Shown: positions 8,266 to 15,953 of the stretch, piece by piece
How positions within the stretch are numbered: the first letter of the stretch is position 1
Layout: each line of letters starts with the position of its first letter
NCBI RefSeq assembly: GCF_002101675.1
Contig: NZ_LQOY01000003.1
Location: 1 to 43,426, forward strand
Direction: 5' to 3'
From: Mycobacterium gordonae
Lineage (GTDB): Bacteria; Actinomycetota; Actinomycetes; Mycobacteriales; Mycobacteriaceae
DNA length: 43,426 bases
The notes under the pieces: generated by a model
Database searches by the model: none
The model's input: only the letters and a program-made list of their open reading frames with translations
What the model was told of the DNA's origin: nothing
Program-made: the position numbers and the translations under genes

Positions 8266-8724
8266 ATGAGCTCCGTACCGCCCGGCCCGGACGGCCTTAC
8301 CAGCGCTGACTTCCCGGTGCGGTGGCCGGTGCTCACCCGCTGGGCCGACAACGACATGTTCGGCCACCTCAACAACGCCGTCTACTACCAACTGTTCGAC
8401 ACCGCGATCAACGCGTGGATCGCCACCGGCGCCGGCGTCGACCCGCTCACCATCCCCGAATTGGGCATCGTCGCGGAATCGGGCTGTCGCTACTTCGCCG
8501 AGCTCGCCTTCCCGGAGAGTCTCGCCGTGGGTTTGGCGGTGACCCGGCTCGGCCGCAGCAGCGTCACCTACCGACTCGGCGTCTTCAAAGAGGTCGACCT
8601 GCAGCCGCAACCCGTCGCCGCACTGGGGCACTGGGTGCATGTTTACGTCGATCGCGGCACCCGCCGGCCGGTGCCGATTCCCGGCGCGATCCGCTCACTG
8701 TTGGCCACCGCCTTGGTGAATTGA
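8266..8724 (+). CDS. Hotdog-fold acyl-CoA thioesterase (Rv0163-like)
   Basis: A 152-residue single-hotdog protein of the 4-hydroxybenzoyl-CoA thioesterase/YbgC type. The motif RWADNDMFGHLNNAVY contains the D-x-x-G-H-x-N-N catalytic helix start, and the strand GVFKEVD continues the fold. It probably hydrolyses short or medium acyl-CoA esters in the cytoplasm. The ATG at 8266 leaves almost no untranslated leader from a promoter between the two divergent genes. The next gene starts 29 bases downstream, so the pair is probably co-transcribed. Confidence 0.92.
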   Translation: MSSVPPGPDGLTSADFPVRWPVLTRWADNDMFGHLNNAVYYQLFDTAINAWIATGAGVDPLTIPELGIVAESGCRYFAELAFPESLAVGLAVTRLGRSSVTYRLGVFKEVDLQPQPVAALGHWVHVYVDRGTRRPVPIPGAIRSLLATALVN

Positions 8725-8753
8725 GCTTGGCCCGGCGCACGTATGCTTCGCCA

Positions 8754-9191
8754 ATGGCAGTTATGAGCAAGACAGTCGAGGTCGATGCCGAGGCCGGTTC
8801 GATCATGGGCATCGTCTCCGACATCGAGCGGTACCCGGAATGGAACGAGGGCGTCAAAGGCGCCTGGATCCTCGCTCGATACGACGACGGCCGCCCCAGC
8901 CAGGTGCGCCTGGACACCAATGTCAACGGCTTCGAGGGCGTGTACATCCACGCCGTGTACTACCCGGGTGAGAATCAGATTCAGACCGTGATGCAGCAGG
9001 GTGACCTGTTCGCCAAGCAGGAGCAGCTTTTCAGCGTGGTGGCCACCGGCGTCAACAGCCTGCTGACCGTCGACATCGACGTGGAGCCCAGCATGCCGGT
9101 ACCGGCACCCATGGTGAAGATGTTGCTGGGCAACGTCCTCGACCAACTCGCCGCCAACGTCAAGCAGCGCGCCGAGCAACTGGCCAGCTAA
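8754..9191 (+). CDS. TB18.5: SRPBCC/polyketide-cyclase-like protein (TB18.5/Rv0164-like)
   Basis: A 145-residue START/SRPBCC-fold protein: EVDAEAGSIMGIVSDIERYP and EWNEGVKGAWIL are the typical opening strand-helix-helix, and the protein ends with a long amphipathic helix around residues 120-143. These proteins form a hydrophobic cavity for lipids or polyketide-like ligands. The ATG at 8754 is used; MSKTVEV three codons later is an alternative. Placement between the thioesterase and mce1R matches Rv0164 (TB18.5). Its TAA overlaps the stop of the convergent mce1R by three bases. The ligand is unknown. Confidence 0.88.
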   Translation: MAVMSKTVEVDAEAGSIMGIVSDIERYPEWNEGVKGAWILARYDDGRPSQVRLDTNVNGFEGVYIHAVYYPGENQIQTVMQQGDLFAKQEQLFSVVATGVNSLLTVDIDVEPSMPVPAPMVKMLLGNVLDQLAANVKQRAEQLAS

Positions 9192-9910
9192 GAGTTGAAG
9201 ATTCCCGTCCGGTCCAGCGTGTCGGTGAGGCGGCGGGCGGCGTCGGTGAACTGCCAGACCGTGTGCTCGACCACGGCGGCCGGGTCGCGGTTGCGCAGCG
9301 CACCGATCAACCGACGGTGGTTGTCGACCGTGGACTCACCCCACACCGGGTCAGCGGCGTACAGCTGCGCCGGCATGTAACGCGCGGCGTTGAGCAGGAA
9401 CCAGGACAGTTTGATCCGTCCGCTCGCCTGGTTGAACACCCGGTGGAAAGAGAACTCGAGCGAGGCGATCACTTCGGCGTCGCCGCCCCCGACGGCCGAC
9501 TCCAGTAGGTCGTTGATGCGCTCCAGCTCGGCGATCTCGCGCTCGTTGATCCGTTCGGTGGCGGTGACCGCCAACTCGCGGGCGATGGTGGCCTGCAACC
9601 AGAAGATGTCGTCGATGTCCTGGCGGGTCAGCGGCAGCACCACATGGCCGCGGTGCGGCTCCAGCTGCACCATGCCCTCGCCACGCAGCTTCAGCAGCGC
9701 CTCGCGCACCGGCGTGATGCTCACTCCGAGCTGGGCGGCCGTCTCGTCGAGCCGGATGAAGGTACCCGGCCGCAGCGACCCAGCCATGATCGCCGTCCGC
9801 AGATGGCCGGCCACCTCATCGGACAGCTGGGACCGGCGCAGCGGACGGCGCCGTCGGGGTGTTGCCGATAACGGTGCATTCACGTGGCCTGCCAGGCCTT
9901 TCAGCGGCAT
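9188..9910 (-). CDS. mce1R: GntR/FadR-family transcriptional regulator Mce1R
   Basis: A 240-residue repressor. The N-terminal winged helix-turn-helix spans about residues 28-95 (LSDEVAGHLRTAIMAGSLRP, then ETAAQLGVSITPVREALLKL). The C-terminal FCD ligand-binding domain has the conserved His residues in FHRVFNQ and NHRRLIGALR. Mce1R in M. tuberculosis represses the mce1 operon; fatty-acyl ligands are proposed. It is divergent from fadD5 across a 131-base region. The ATG at 9910 is reported, but a GTG at 9883 (MNAPLSATPRRRR) fits the homologue's N-terminus as I recall it, and neither has a clear Shine-Dalgarno. Confidence 0.92.
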   Translation of the reverse strand: MPLKGLAGHVNAPLSATPRRRRPLRRSQLSDEVAGHLRTAIMAGSLRPGTFIRLDETAAQLGVSITPVREALLKLRGEGMVQLEPHRGHVVLPLTRQDIDDIFWLQATIARELAVTATERINEREIAELERINDLLESAVGGGDAEVIASLEFSFHRVFNQASGRIKLSWFLLNAARYMPAQLYAADPVWGESTVDNHRRLIGALRNRDPAAVVEHTVWQFTDAARRLTDTLDRTGIFNS

Positions 9911-9941
9911 TGCGGTATTGGCTCAAGTCGTGACTGAGGGC

Positions 9942-9970
9942 TTGTTAGCGACCTCGGCGGCCGTTAATGT
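9942..9970 (+). promoter_or_regulatory. Candidate fadD5/mce1 promoter
   Basis: TTGTTA at 9942-9947 and TAATGT at 9965-9970 are separated by 17 bases and fit a mycobacterial SigA-type promoter (-10 TAnnnT), predicting a start near 9977 and a leader of about 65 bases to fadD5. Downstream, 9983-10002 is an AT-rich stretch (ACATGTTTTATCAAATATCA), unusual in this GC-rich sequence, which could hold the Mce1R operator. No clean FadR-type palindrome was found. Confidence 0.45.
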
Positions 9971-10041
9971 GACCCAGACAACACATGTTTTATCAAATAT
10001 CAGCCTGACGCAAGCGGTGCGCGAGTGAAGGGAAGGCATAG

Positions 10042-11694
10042 TTGACCGCCCACCTGGCCAGCGACCGGATGCAGGCCCAAACCGAAGCGCACGAGCAGCC
10101 GTATCTTGCTCGCCGGCAGAACTGGGTGAACCAGCTCGAGCGGCACGCGATGATGCAGCCGGACGCCCCGGCGTTGAGGTTTCTGGGCCGCACGCTGACG
10201 TGGGCGGACCTGCGGCGCCGCGTCAGGGCGCTGGCCGGCGCGCTGAGCCGCCGCGGGGTGGGCCCCGGCGATCGGGTGATGGTGTTGATGCTCAACCGCC
10301 CCGAGTTCGTCGAGTCGGTGCTGGCAGCCAATATGTTGGGTGCGATCGCCGTCCCGCTGAACTTCCGGCTCACGCCCTCCGAAATCGGCTTCCTGGTCGA
10401 GGACAGTGGGGCCCGGGTGATCGTCACCGAGGCGGTGCTGGCGCCCGTGGCCGCGGGCGTCCGCTCTATCGCGCCGTTGCTGGACACCGTCGTGGTGGCG
10501 GGAAGCACCGCCGACGACGACGTCCTCTTCTATGAAGACCTTGTGACTGAGGCCGGCGACGGGCCCGCTGCGGTCGACATCCCGAACGACTCCCCGGCGC
10601 TGATCATGTACACGTCGGGAACCACCGGGCGGCCCAAGGGTGCGGTGCTGACGCACGCCAACCTGACCGGTCAGACCATGACCATGCTCTACACCAGCGG
10701 CGTCGATCTGAACAACGACGTCGGCTTCATCGGTGTCCCGTTGTTCCACATCGCGGGGATCGGCAACATGCTGTCCGGGATGCTGCTCGGCGTGCCGACA
10801 GTGATCTACCCGCTCGGCGCGTTCGACCCCGGGCAGCTGCTCGACGTGCTGGAGGCCGAGAAGGTCACCGGCATCTTCCTGGTGCCCGCCCAGTGGCAGG
10901 CGGTCTGCGCCGAGCAGCAGGCACGGCCACGCGATCTGCGGTTGCGGGTGATGTCGTGGGGCGCCGCCCCGGCGCCAGATGTGTTGCTGCGCCAGATGTC
11001 TGAGATCTTCCCGGGCACCCAGATTCTGGCCGCTTTCGGCCAGACCGAGATGTCGCCGGTGACCTGCATGCTGCTCGGCGACGACGCCATCCGCAAGCGG
11101 GGATCGGTCGGCCGGGTGATCCCGACCGTGGCCGCCCGCGTCGTCGACGACGACATGAACGACGTGCCCGTCGGCGAGGTGGGCGAAATCGTCTACCGCG
11201 CACCCACATTGATGAGCGGCTACTGGAACAATCCGGACGCCACCGCCGAGGCCTTCGCCGGCGGCTGGTTCCATTCCGGCGATCTGGTCCGGATGGACGG
11301 CGACGGCTACGTCTGGGTCGTCGACCGCAAAAAGGACATGATCATCTCCGGCGGGGAGAACATCTACTGCGCCGAGGTCGAGAACGTCCTGGCCGGCCAC
11401 GAGCGCATCGTCGAGGTCGCGGTGATCGGCCGGGCCGACGAGCGCTGGGGTGAGGTGCCGATCGCGGTGGCCGCTGTAACGGAAGGCCACCTCCGGATCG
11501 AAGAGCTAGATGAGTACCTGACCGAGCGGCTCGCGCGGTACAAGCACCCCAAGGCGCTCGAGATCGTGGACGCCCTGCCGCGCAACCCCGCCGGGAAGGT
11601 GCTCAAGACCGAACTGCGTTTGCGCTACGGGGTCGGCACCGGCTCCGAAAATCGTTCTGCGACAACAAGATCTGCCATCGGAGAGGAAAGCTGA
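10042..11694 (+). CDS. fadD5: Fatty-acyl-CoA ligase FadD5
   Basis: A 550-residue ANL-superfamily enzyme that activates fatty acids with ATP and CoA; linked to reuse of fatty acids imported by or recycled through Mce1. Motifs in order: YTSGTTGRPKGA (from about residue 190), FGQTEMSP (A5), HSGDL, DRKKDMIISGGENIY (hinge, A8) and the A10 catalytic Lys in NPAGKVLK (about residue 519). The TTG start at 10042 is preceded by GAAGGGAAGG and gives MTAHLASDRM, matching the homologue's N-terminus as I recall it. It is the first gene of the mce1 operon, 214 bases before yrbE1A. Confidence 0.96.
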   Translation: MTAHLASDRMQAQTEAHEQPYLARRQNWVNQLERHAMMQPDAPALRFLGRTLTWADLRRRVRALAGALSRRGVGPGDRVMVLMLNRPEFVESVLAANMLGAIAVPLNFRLTPSEIGFLVEDSGARVIVTEAVLAPVAAGVRSIAPLLDTVVVAGSTADDDVLFYEDLVTEAGDGPAAVDIPNDSPALIMYTSGTTGRPKGAVLTHANLTGQTMTMLYTSGVDLNNDVGFIGVPLFHIAGIGNMLSGMLLGVPTVIYPLGAFDPGQLLDVLEAEKVTGIFLVPAQWQAVCAEQQARPRDLRLRVMSWGAAPAPDVLLRQMSEIFPGTQILAAFGQTEMSPVTCMLLGDDAIRKRGSVGRVIPTVAARVVDDDMNDVPVGEVGEIVYRAPTLMSGYWNNPDATAEAFAGGWFHSGDLVRMDGDGYVWVVDRKKDMIISGGENIYCAEVENVLAGHERIVEVAVIGRADERWGEVPIAVAAVTEGHLRIEELDEYLTERLARYKHPKALEIVDALPRNPAGKVLKTELRLRYGVGTGSENRSATTRSAIGEES

Positions 11695-11908
11695 CGGGGT
11701 CGACATGTTTGCTGGGTGCTGACGGAATGTCAATTGTCGAGTTGCTATACACACCTGGGCGACCATCGGGTACATTCCTGTGGTCTCCGTTACTACCTGC
11801 GGGTAGGGAGCCGTTGGTCACACACGTAGGGTCGGGGCAAGGAGGAGGCGTGCGACACCATTCGCCGCGGCGCCACGACGCGAGCGGCCCCATTGTGAAG
11901 GGGCAATC
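11695..11908 (+). other. 214-base non-coding gap between fadD5 and yrbE1A
   Basis: The longest gap inside the mce1 operon. It contains no convincing gene; a short frame at 11709-11912 looks like chance. TACATT at 11771-11776 fits a mycobacterial -10 element but has no good -35 partner. Just before yrbE1A, GTGAAGGGGC provides a Shine-Dalgarno. The region may hold an internal promoter, which has been discussed for the M. tuberculosis counterpart, or an RNA-level control element. Confidence 0.4.
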
Positions 11909-12712
11909 GTGACGACATCCACCCGACCACACCTGGTCGGATACCTGCGCGATCAACTCGAGACGCCGCTGACGATGATCGGCGGGTTCTTCCGGATGTG
12001 TGTGCTGACCGGCAGGGCTTTGTTCCGGCGGCCGTTCCAGTGGCGCGAGCTGATCCTGCAGTGCTGGTTCATCATGCGGGTGGCGTTGCTACCCACGATC
12101 ATGGTCTCGATCCCGCTGACGGTGCTGCTGATCTTCACGCTCAACGTGCTGCTGGCCCAGTTCGGTGCCGCCGACCTCTCGGGTGCGGGTGCGGCGATCG
12201 GGGCGGTCACCCAACTCGGGCCGTTGACCACGGTGCTGGTCGTGGCCGGCGCCGGCTCCACCGCAATCTGCGCTGACCTGGGCGCCCGGACCATCCGCGA
12301 AGAGATCGACGCGATGGAGGTCTTGGGTATCGACCCCATCCACCGCCTGGTGGTGCCCCGGGTGATCGCCGCGACGGTGGTGGCCACACTGCTCAACGCC
12401 CTGGTGATCACGGTGGGACTGGTCGGCGGTTACCTGTTCGGGGTGTACCTGCAGAACGTCTCCGGTGGGGCGTACCTGGCGACGCTGACCACCATCACCG
12501 GGCTGCCCGAGGTGATCATCGCCATGATCAAGGCGGCCACCTTCGGGCTGATCGCCGGCCTGGTGGGCTGCTACCGCGGACTGACGGTGCGCGGCGGATC
12601 CAAGGGTCTGGGCACGGCGGTCAACGAAACGGTGGTGTTGTGCGTGGTCGCCCTCTATGCGGTGAACGTCATCTTGACCACGATCGGCGTTCGATTCGGG
12701 ACGGGGCACTGA
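11909..12712 (+). CDS. yrbE1A: Mce1 transporter permease YrbE1A
   Basis: A 267-residue MlaE-family permease. Several hydrophobic segments flank the family's cytoplasmic coupling-helix motif ARTIREEIDAMEVLGIDPI (the E-E-x-x-A-L/M-x-x-x-G-I-x-P type) around residues 125-145. With YrbE1B it forms the inner-membrane channel of the Mce1 lipid importer, powered by the MceG ATPase encoded elsewhere. The GTG at 11909 (MTTSTRPHLVGY) follows GAAGGGG. The TGA is one base from the ATG of yrbE1B, so the two are coupled. Confidence 0.97.
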   Translation: MTTSTRPHLVGYLRDQLETPLTMIGGFFRMCVLTGRALFRRPFQWRELILQCWFIMRVALLPTIMVSIPLTVLLIFTLNVLLAQFGAADLSGAGAAIGAVTQLGPLTTVLVVAGAGSTAICADLGARTIREEIDAMEVLGIDPIHRLVVPRVIAATVVATLLNALVITVGLVGGYLFGVYLQNVSGGAYLATLTTITGLPEVIIAMIKAATFGLIAGLVGCYRGLTVRGGSKGLGTAVNETVVLCVVALYAVNVILTTIGVRFGTGH

Positions 12713-12713
12713 C

Positions 12714-13583
12714 ATGTCGACAGCAGCGGTAGTTCGGTCGCGGTTCCCGCGGGCGACGGCCAACGTCAACAGGTACGCGGGCTCGGTCACCCGGGGACTG
12801 GACGAAACCGGCCAGCTCGCGTGGTTCTTCCTGACCAGCCTGGGTCAGATCCCGCATGCCCTGCACTACTACCGCAAGGAAACCTTGCGACTGATCGCGC
12901 AGATCGGGATGGGCACCGGGGCCATGGCCGTGGTCGGCGGCACCGCCGCGATCGTCGGCTTCGTGACCCTCTCCGGTAGCTCGCTGGTGGCCATCCAGGG
13001 TTTCGCCTCGCTGGGCAATATCGGGGTCGAGGCCTTCACCGGGTTCTTCTCCGCGCTGATCAACGTGCGCATCGCCGGGCCGGTGGTCACCGGCATCGCG
13101 CTGGCGGCGACGGTGGGCGCCGGTGCGACCGCGGAGCTGGGCGCCATGCGCATCAGCGAGGAGATCGACGCCCTGGAGGTGATGGGCATCAAGTCGGTGT
13201 CGTATCTGACCTCGACGCGAATCGTGGCCGGGCTGGTGGTGATCATCCCGCTCTACGCGCTGGCGATGATCATGTCGTTCCTGTCGCCGCAGATCGTCAC
13301 CACGGCGCTTTACGGGCAGTCCACCGGTACCTACGAGCACTACTTCCGGACGTTCCTACGCCCTGACGACGTGTTCTGGTCGTTCTTGGAGGCCATCATC
13401 ATCGCCGCGATCGTGATGGTGACCCACTGCTACTACGGCTACAACGCCGGCGGCGGACCCGTCGGCGTCGGTGAGGCCGTCGGCCGGTCCATGCGGTTCT
13501 CGCTGGTCTCGGTCCAGGTCGTCGTCCTGTCCGCCGCGTTGGCGCTCTACGGCGTCAACCCCAACTTCGCATTGACGGTGTAG
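12714..13583 (+). CDS. yrbE1B: Mce1 transporter permease YrbE1B
   Basis: A 289-residue MlaE-family permease, partner of YrbE1A. The coupling motif is AMRISEEIDALEVMGIKSV (about residues 143-161), and the first membrane segment IGMGTGAMAVVGGTAAIVGF is preceded by an amphipathic interface helix. The ATG at 12714 follows the YrbE1A stop by one base. The heterodimer is expected to sit under the Mce1A-F tube. No unusual residues seen. Confidence 0.97.
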   Translation: MSTAAVVRSRFPRATANVNRYAGSVTRGLDETGQLAWFFLTSLGQIPHALHYYRKETLRLIAQIGMGTGAMAVVGGTAAIVGFVTLSGSSLVAIQGFASLGNIGVEAFTGFFSALINVRIAGPVVTGIALAATVGAGATAELGAMRISEEIDALEVMGIKSVSYLTSTRIVAGLVVIIPLYALAMIMSFLSPQIVTTALYGQSTGTYEHYFRTFLRPDDVFWSFLEAIIIAAIVMVTHCYYGYNAGGGPVGVGEAVGRSMRFSLVSVQVVVLSAALALYGVNPNFALTV

Positions 13584-13587
13584 CGCC

Positions 13588-14916
13588 ATGACGAGTCCGG
13601 GGAAGGTCAACAAGGTCAAGCACCCGCCGTACAAGCTGATCGGCATCTCGTCCTTCGTTGTCCTGTTGCTGGTGTTTTCGGTGGTTTACCTGCAGTTCCG
13701 CGGAGACTTCACGCCGAAGACAGAACTGACCATGTACAGCGACCGGGCCGGGCTCGTCATGGACCCGGGCTCGAAGGTCACCTATAACGGCGTCCAGATC
13801 GGCCGGGTCGGCAAGATCCAGGAGATCAGCCGCGACGGCAGGCCGGCCGCGAAGTTCACCCTGGAGATCTATCCGCAGTACCTCGGGGCCAACGGAGTGG
13901 TTCCGGAGAACGTCGACGCCCAGATCAAGGCGACGACGGTGTTCGGTGGCAAGTACGTGTCACTGACCACGCCCAAGGACGACCAGGGGAACATCACCTC
14001 CCGCGGACATCTCGGCCCCAAGAGCGTGATCAACGCCTCCGGTGTGACGACCGAGATCAACACGCTGTTCCAGACGCTGACGTCGATCTCGGAGAAGGTC
14101 GACCCGGTCAAGCTGAACCTGACTCTGAGCGCCGCCGCGCAGTCGCTGACCGGGCTGGGTGACCGGTTCGGACAGGCGATCGTCAACGGCAACGCGATCC
14201 TCGACGACGTCAACCCGCGGATGCCGCAGGCCCGCCGCGACATCCAAGCGCTGGCCGCACTCGGCGACGTCTACGCCGACGCGGCGCCGGATCTCATTGA
14301 CTTCCTGAACAATTCGGTGCCGACGGCTCGGTCGATCAACGCCCAGCAGAAGGACCTGGACCAGGCGCTGCTGGCGGCCGCCGGATTCGGCAACACCGGG
14401 GCGGACATCTTCGAGCGCGGCGGCCCGTACCTGGCCCGTGGTGCCGCCGACCTGGTGCCCACCGCCCAGCTACTCGACACCTACAGCCCGGAGCTGTACT
14501 GCACGCTGCACAACTACCACGACATCGAGCCCAAGGCCTATCAGTTCCTGGGCGGCAACGGCTACTCCCTGAACAGCCACTCCCAGATCCTCTCCGGAAT
14601 TGGGGCGTTGCTGAACCCGGTGGCACTGGTTCCGCTGCTGCTCTCTCAGGTCGGATTGATCGGCGCCCAGATTGTCGGTGGCGCGCCGAACCCGTACACC
14701 TACCCGGAGAATTTGCCACGGGTGAACGCGCACGGTGGGCCGGGTGGCGCCCCGGGTTGCTGGCAGCAGATCACCCGGCAGCTGTGGCCCGCACCGGAAC
14801 TGGTGATGGATACCGGGAACAGCCTTGCGCCCTATAACCACTTGGAGGTCGGGTCGCCCTACGTGCTCGAGTACGTCTGGGGCCGTCAGGTAGGGGATAA
14901 CACGATCAACCCATGA
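13588..14916 (+). CDS. mce1A: Mce-family substrate-binding protein Mce1A
   Basis: A 442-residue Mce protein. An N-terminal membrane anchor (about residues 17-37, LIGISSFVVLLLVFSVVYL) precedes the MlaD/Mce domain (about 42-125, with LTMYSDRAGLVMDPGSKVTY and VQIGRVGKI), followed by a long helical region (about 145-330) and a tail with two cysteines (YCTLHNY, GCWQQI) that might form a disulfide. In Mce systems one copy each of A-F forms a periplasmic tube for fatty-acid or mycolic-acid transport. It starts 4 bases after yrbE1B and its TGA overlaps the ATG of mce1B. Confidence 0.97.
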   Translation: MTSPGKVNKVKHPPYKLIGISSFVVLLLVFSVVYLQFRGDFTPKTELTMYSDRAGLVMDPGSKVTYNGVQIGRVGKIQEISRDGRPAAKFTLEIYPQYLGANGVVPENVDAQIKATTVFGGKYVSLTTPKDDQGNITSRGHLGPKSVINASGVTTEINTLFQTLTSISEKVDPVKLNLTLSAAAQSLTGLGDRFGQAIVNGNAILDDVNPRMPQARRDIQALAALGDVYADAAPDLIDFLNNSVPTARSINAQQKDLDQALLAAAGFGNTGADIFERGGPYLARGAADLVPTAQLLDTYSPELYCTLHNYHDIEPKAYQFLGGNGYSLNSHSQILSGIGALLNPVALVPLLLSQVGLIGAQIVGGAPNPYTYPENLPRVNAHGGPGGAPGCWQQITRQLWPAPELVMDTGNSLAPYNHLEVGSPYVLEYVWGRQVGDNTINP

Positions 14917-15953
14917 AAATCACCGGTACTCTCGTCAAGCTCAGCGCCTTCGCTGTGGTGCTGCTGATGTTCAGCATCATGATCATCATCGTGTTCGGTC
15001 AGATCCGCTTCGACCGGACCAACTCCTACTCCGCCGAGTTCACCAATGTCAGTGGCTTGCGGGCCGGGCAGTTCGTGCGCGCCTCTGGCGTCGAGATCGG
15101 GAAGGTGAAGGACCTCGAACTGATCGATGGCGGCAAGCGGGTCCGCGTGAACTTCGACGTGGATCGCAACATTCCGCTGTATCAGTCCACCACCGCGTCG
15201 ATCCGCTACCTCGACCTCATCGGCAACCGCTACCTGGAACTCAAGCGCGGTGAGGGCGACGGTCAGGACAAGGTCATGCAGCCGGGCGGGTTCATCCCGT
15301 TGGCGCGGACCACGCCGGCGCTGGACCTCGACGCGCTGATCGGTGGCTTCAAGCCGATCTTCCGCGCGTTGAACCCGGACAAGGTCAACACCATCGCCTC
15401 GGCACTGATCACGGTGTTCCAGGGCCAGGGCGGCACGATCAACGACATCCTGCAGCAGACGGCGCAGGTCACCTCGCAGCTGGGCGAACGGGATCGGGCG
15501 ATCGGCGAGGTCGTCACGAACCTCAACAAGGTGCTGGACACCACGGTTCGTCACCGCAAGGACTTCGACCAGACCGTCAACAACCTCGAAGTGCTGATCA
15601 CCGGGTTGAAGGACCACGGGGACTCGTTGGCCGGTGGCACGGCGAACATCAGCAACGCCGCGGGCACGGTCGCCGACCTGCTGAGCGAGGACCGCGCGCT
15701 GCTGCACAAGGCGATCAACTACCTCGATGCGGTGCAGCAGCCGCTGATCGACCAGCGTGAGCAGCTCAACGACTTCCTGCACAAGGTGCCGACCGCGCTG
15801 AACTCGATCGGGCGCGCCATCGGCTCCTACGGCGACTTCGTGAACTTCTACTCCTGCGACATCAGCCTGAAGATCAACGGTCTGCAGGCCGGTGGCCCGG
15901 TCCGAACCGTTCGCCTCTTCCACCAGCCGACCGGAAGGTGCGCGCCGCAATGA
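14913..15953 (+). CDS. mce1B: Mce-family protein Mce1B
   Basis: A 346-residue Mce protein: membrane anchor at about residues 10-30 (FAVVLLMFSIMIIIVFG), MlaD domain with YSAEFTNVSGLRAGQFVRAS and GVEIGKVKDLEL, then a coiled helical region rich in Asp, Asn and Leu (TVNNLEVLITGLKDHGDSLA). It is the shortest of the six Mce subunits here and lacks a proline-rich tail. ATGA overlaps join it to mce1A upstream and mce1C downstream. Confidence 0.96.
   Translation: MKITGTLVKLSAFAVVLLMFSIMIIIVFGQIRFDRTNSYSAEFTNVSGLRAGQFVRASGVEIGKVKDLELIDGGKRVRVNFDVDRNIPLYQSTTASIRYLDLIGNRYLELKRGEGDGQDKVMQPGGFIPLARTTPALDLDALIGGFKPIFRALNPDKVNTIASALITVFQGQGGTINDILQQTAQVTSQLGERDRAIGEVVTNLNKVLDTTVRHRKDFDQTVNNLEVLITGLKDHGDSLAGGTANISNAAGTVADLLSEDRALLHKAINYLDAVQQPLIDQREQLNDFLHKVPTALNSIGRAIGSYGDFVNFYSCDISLKINGLQAGGPVRTVRLFHQPTGRCAPQ

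Noticed and set aside
11709..11912. 67-codon plus-strand frame between fadD5 and yrbE1A
   Set aside because: No family resemblance and no ribosome site; the composition is not gene-like.
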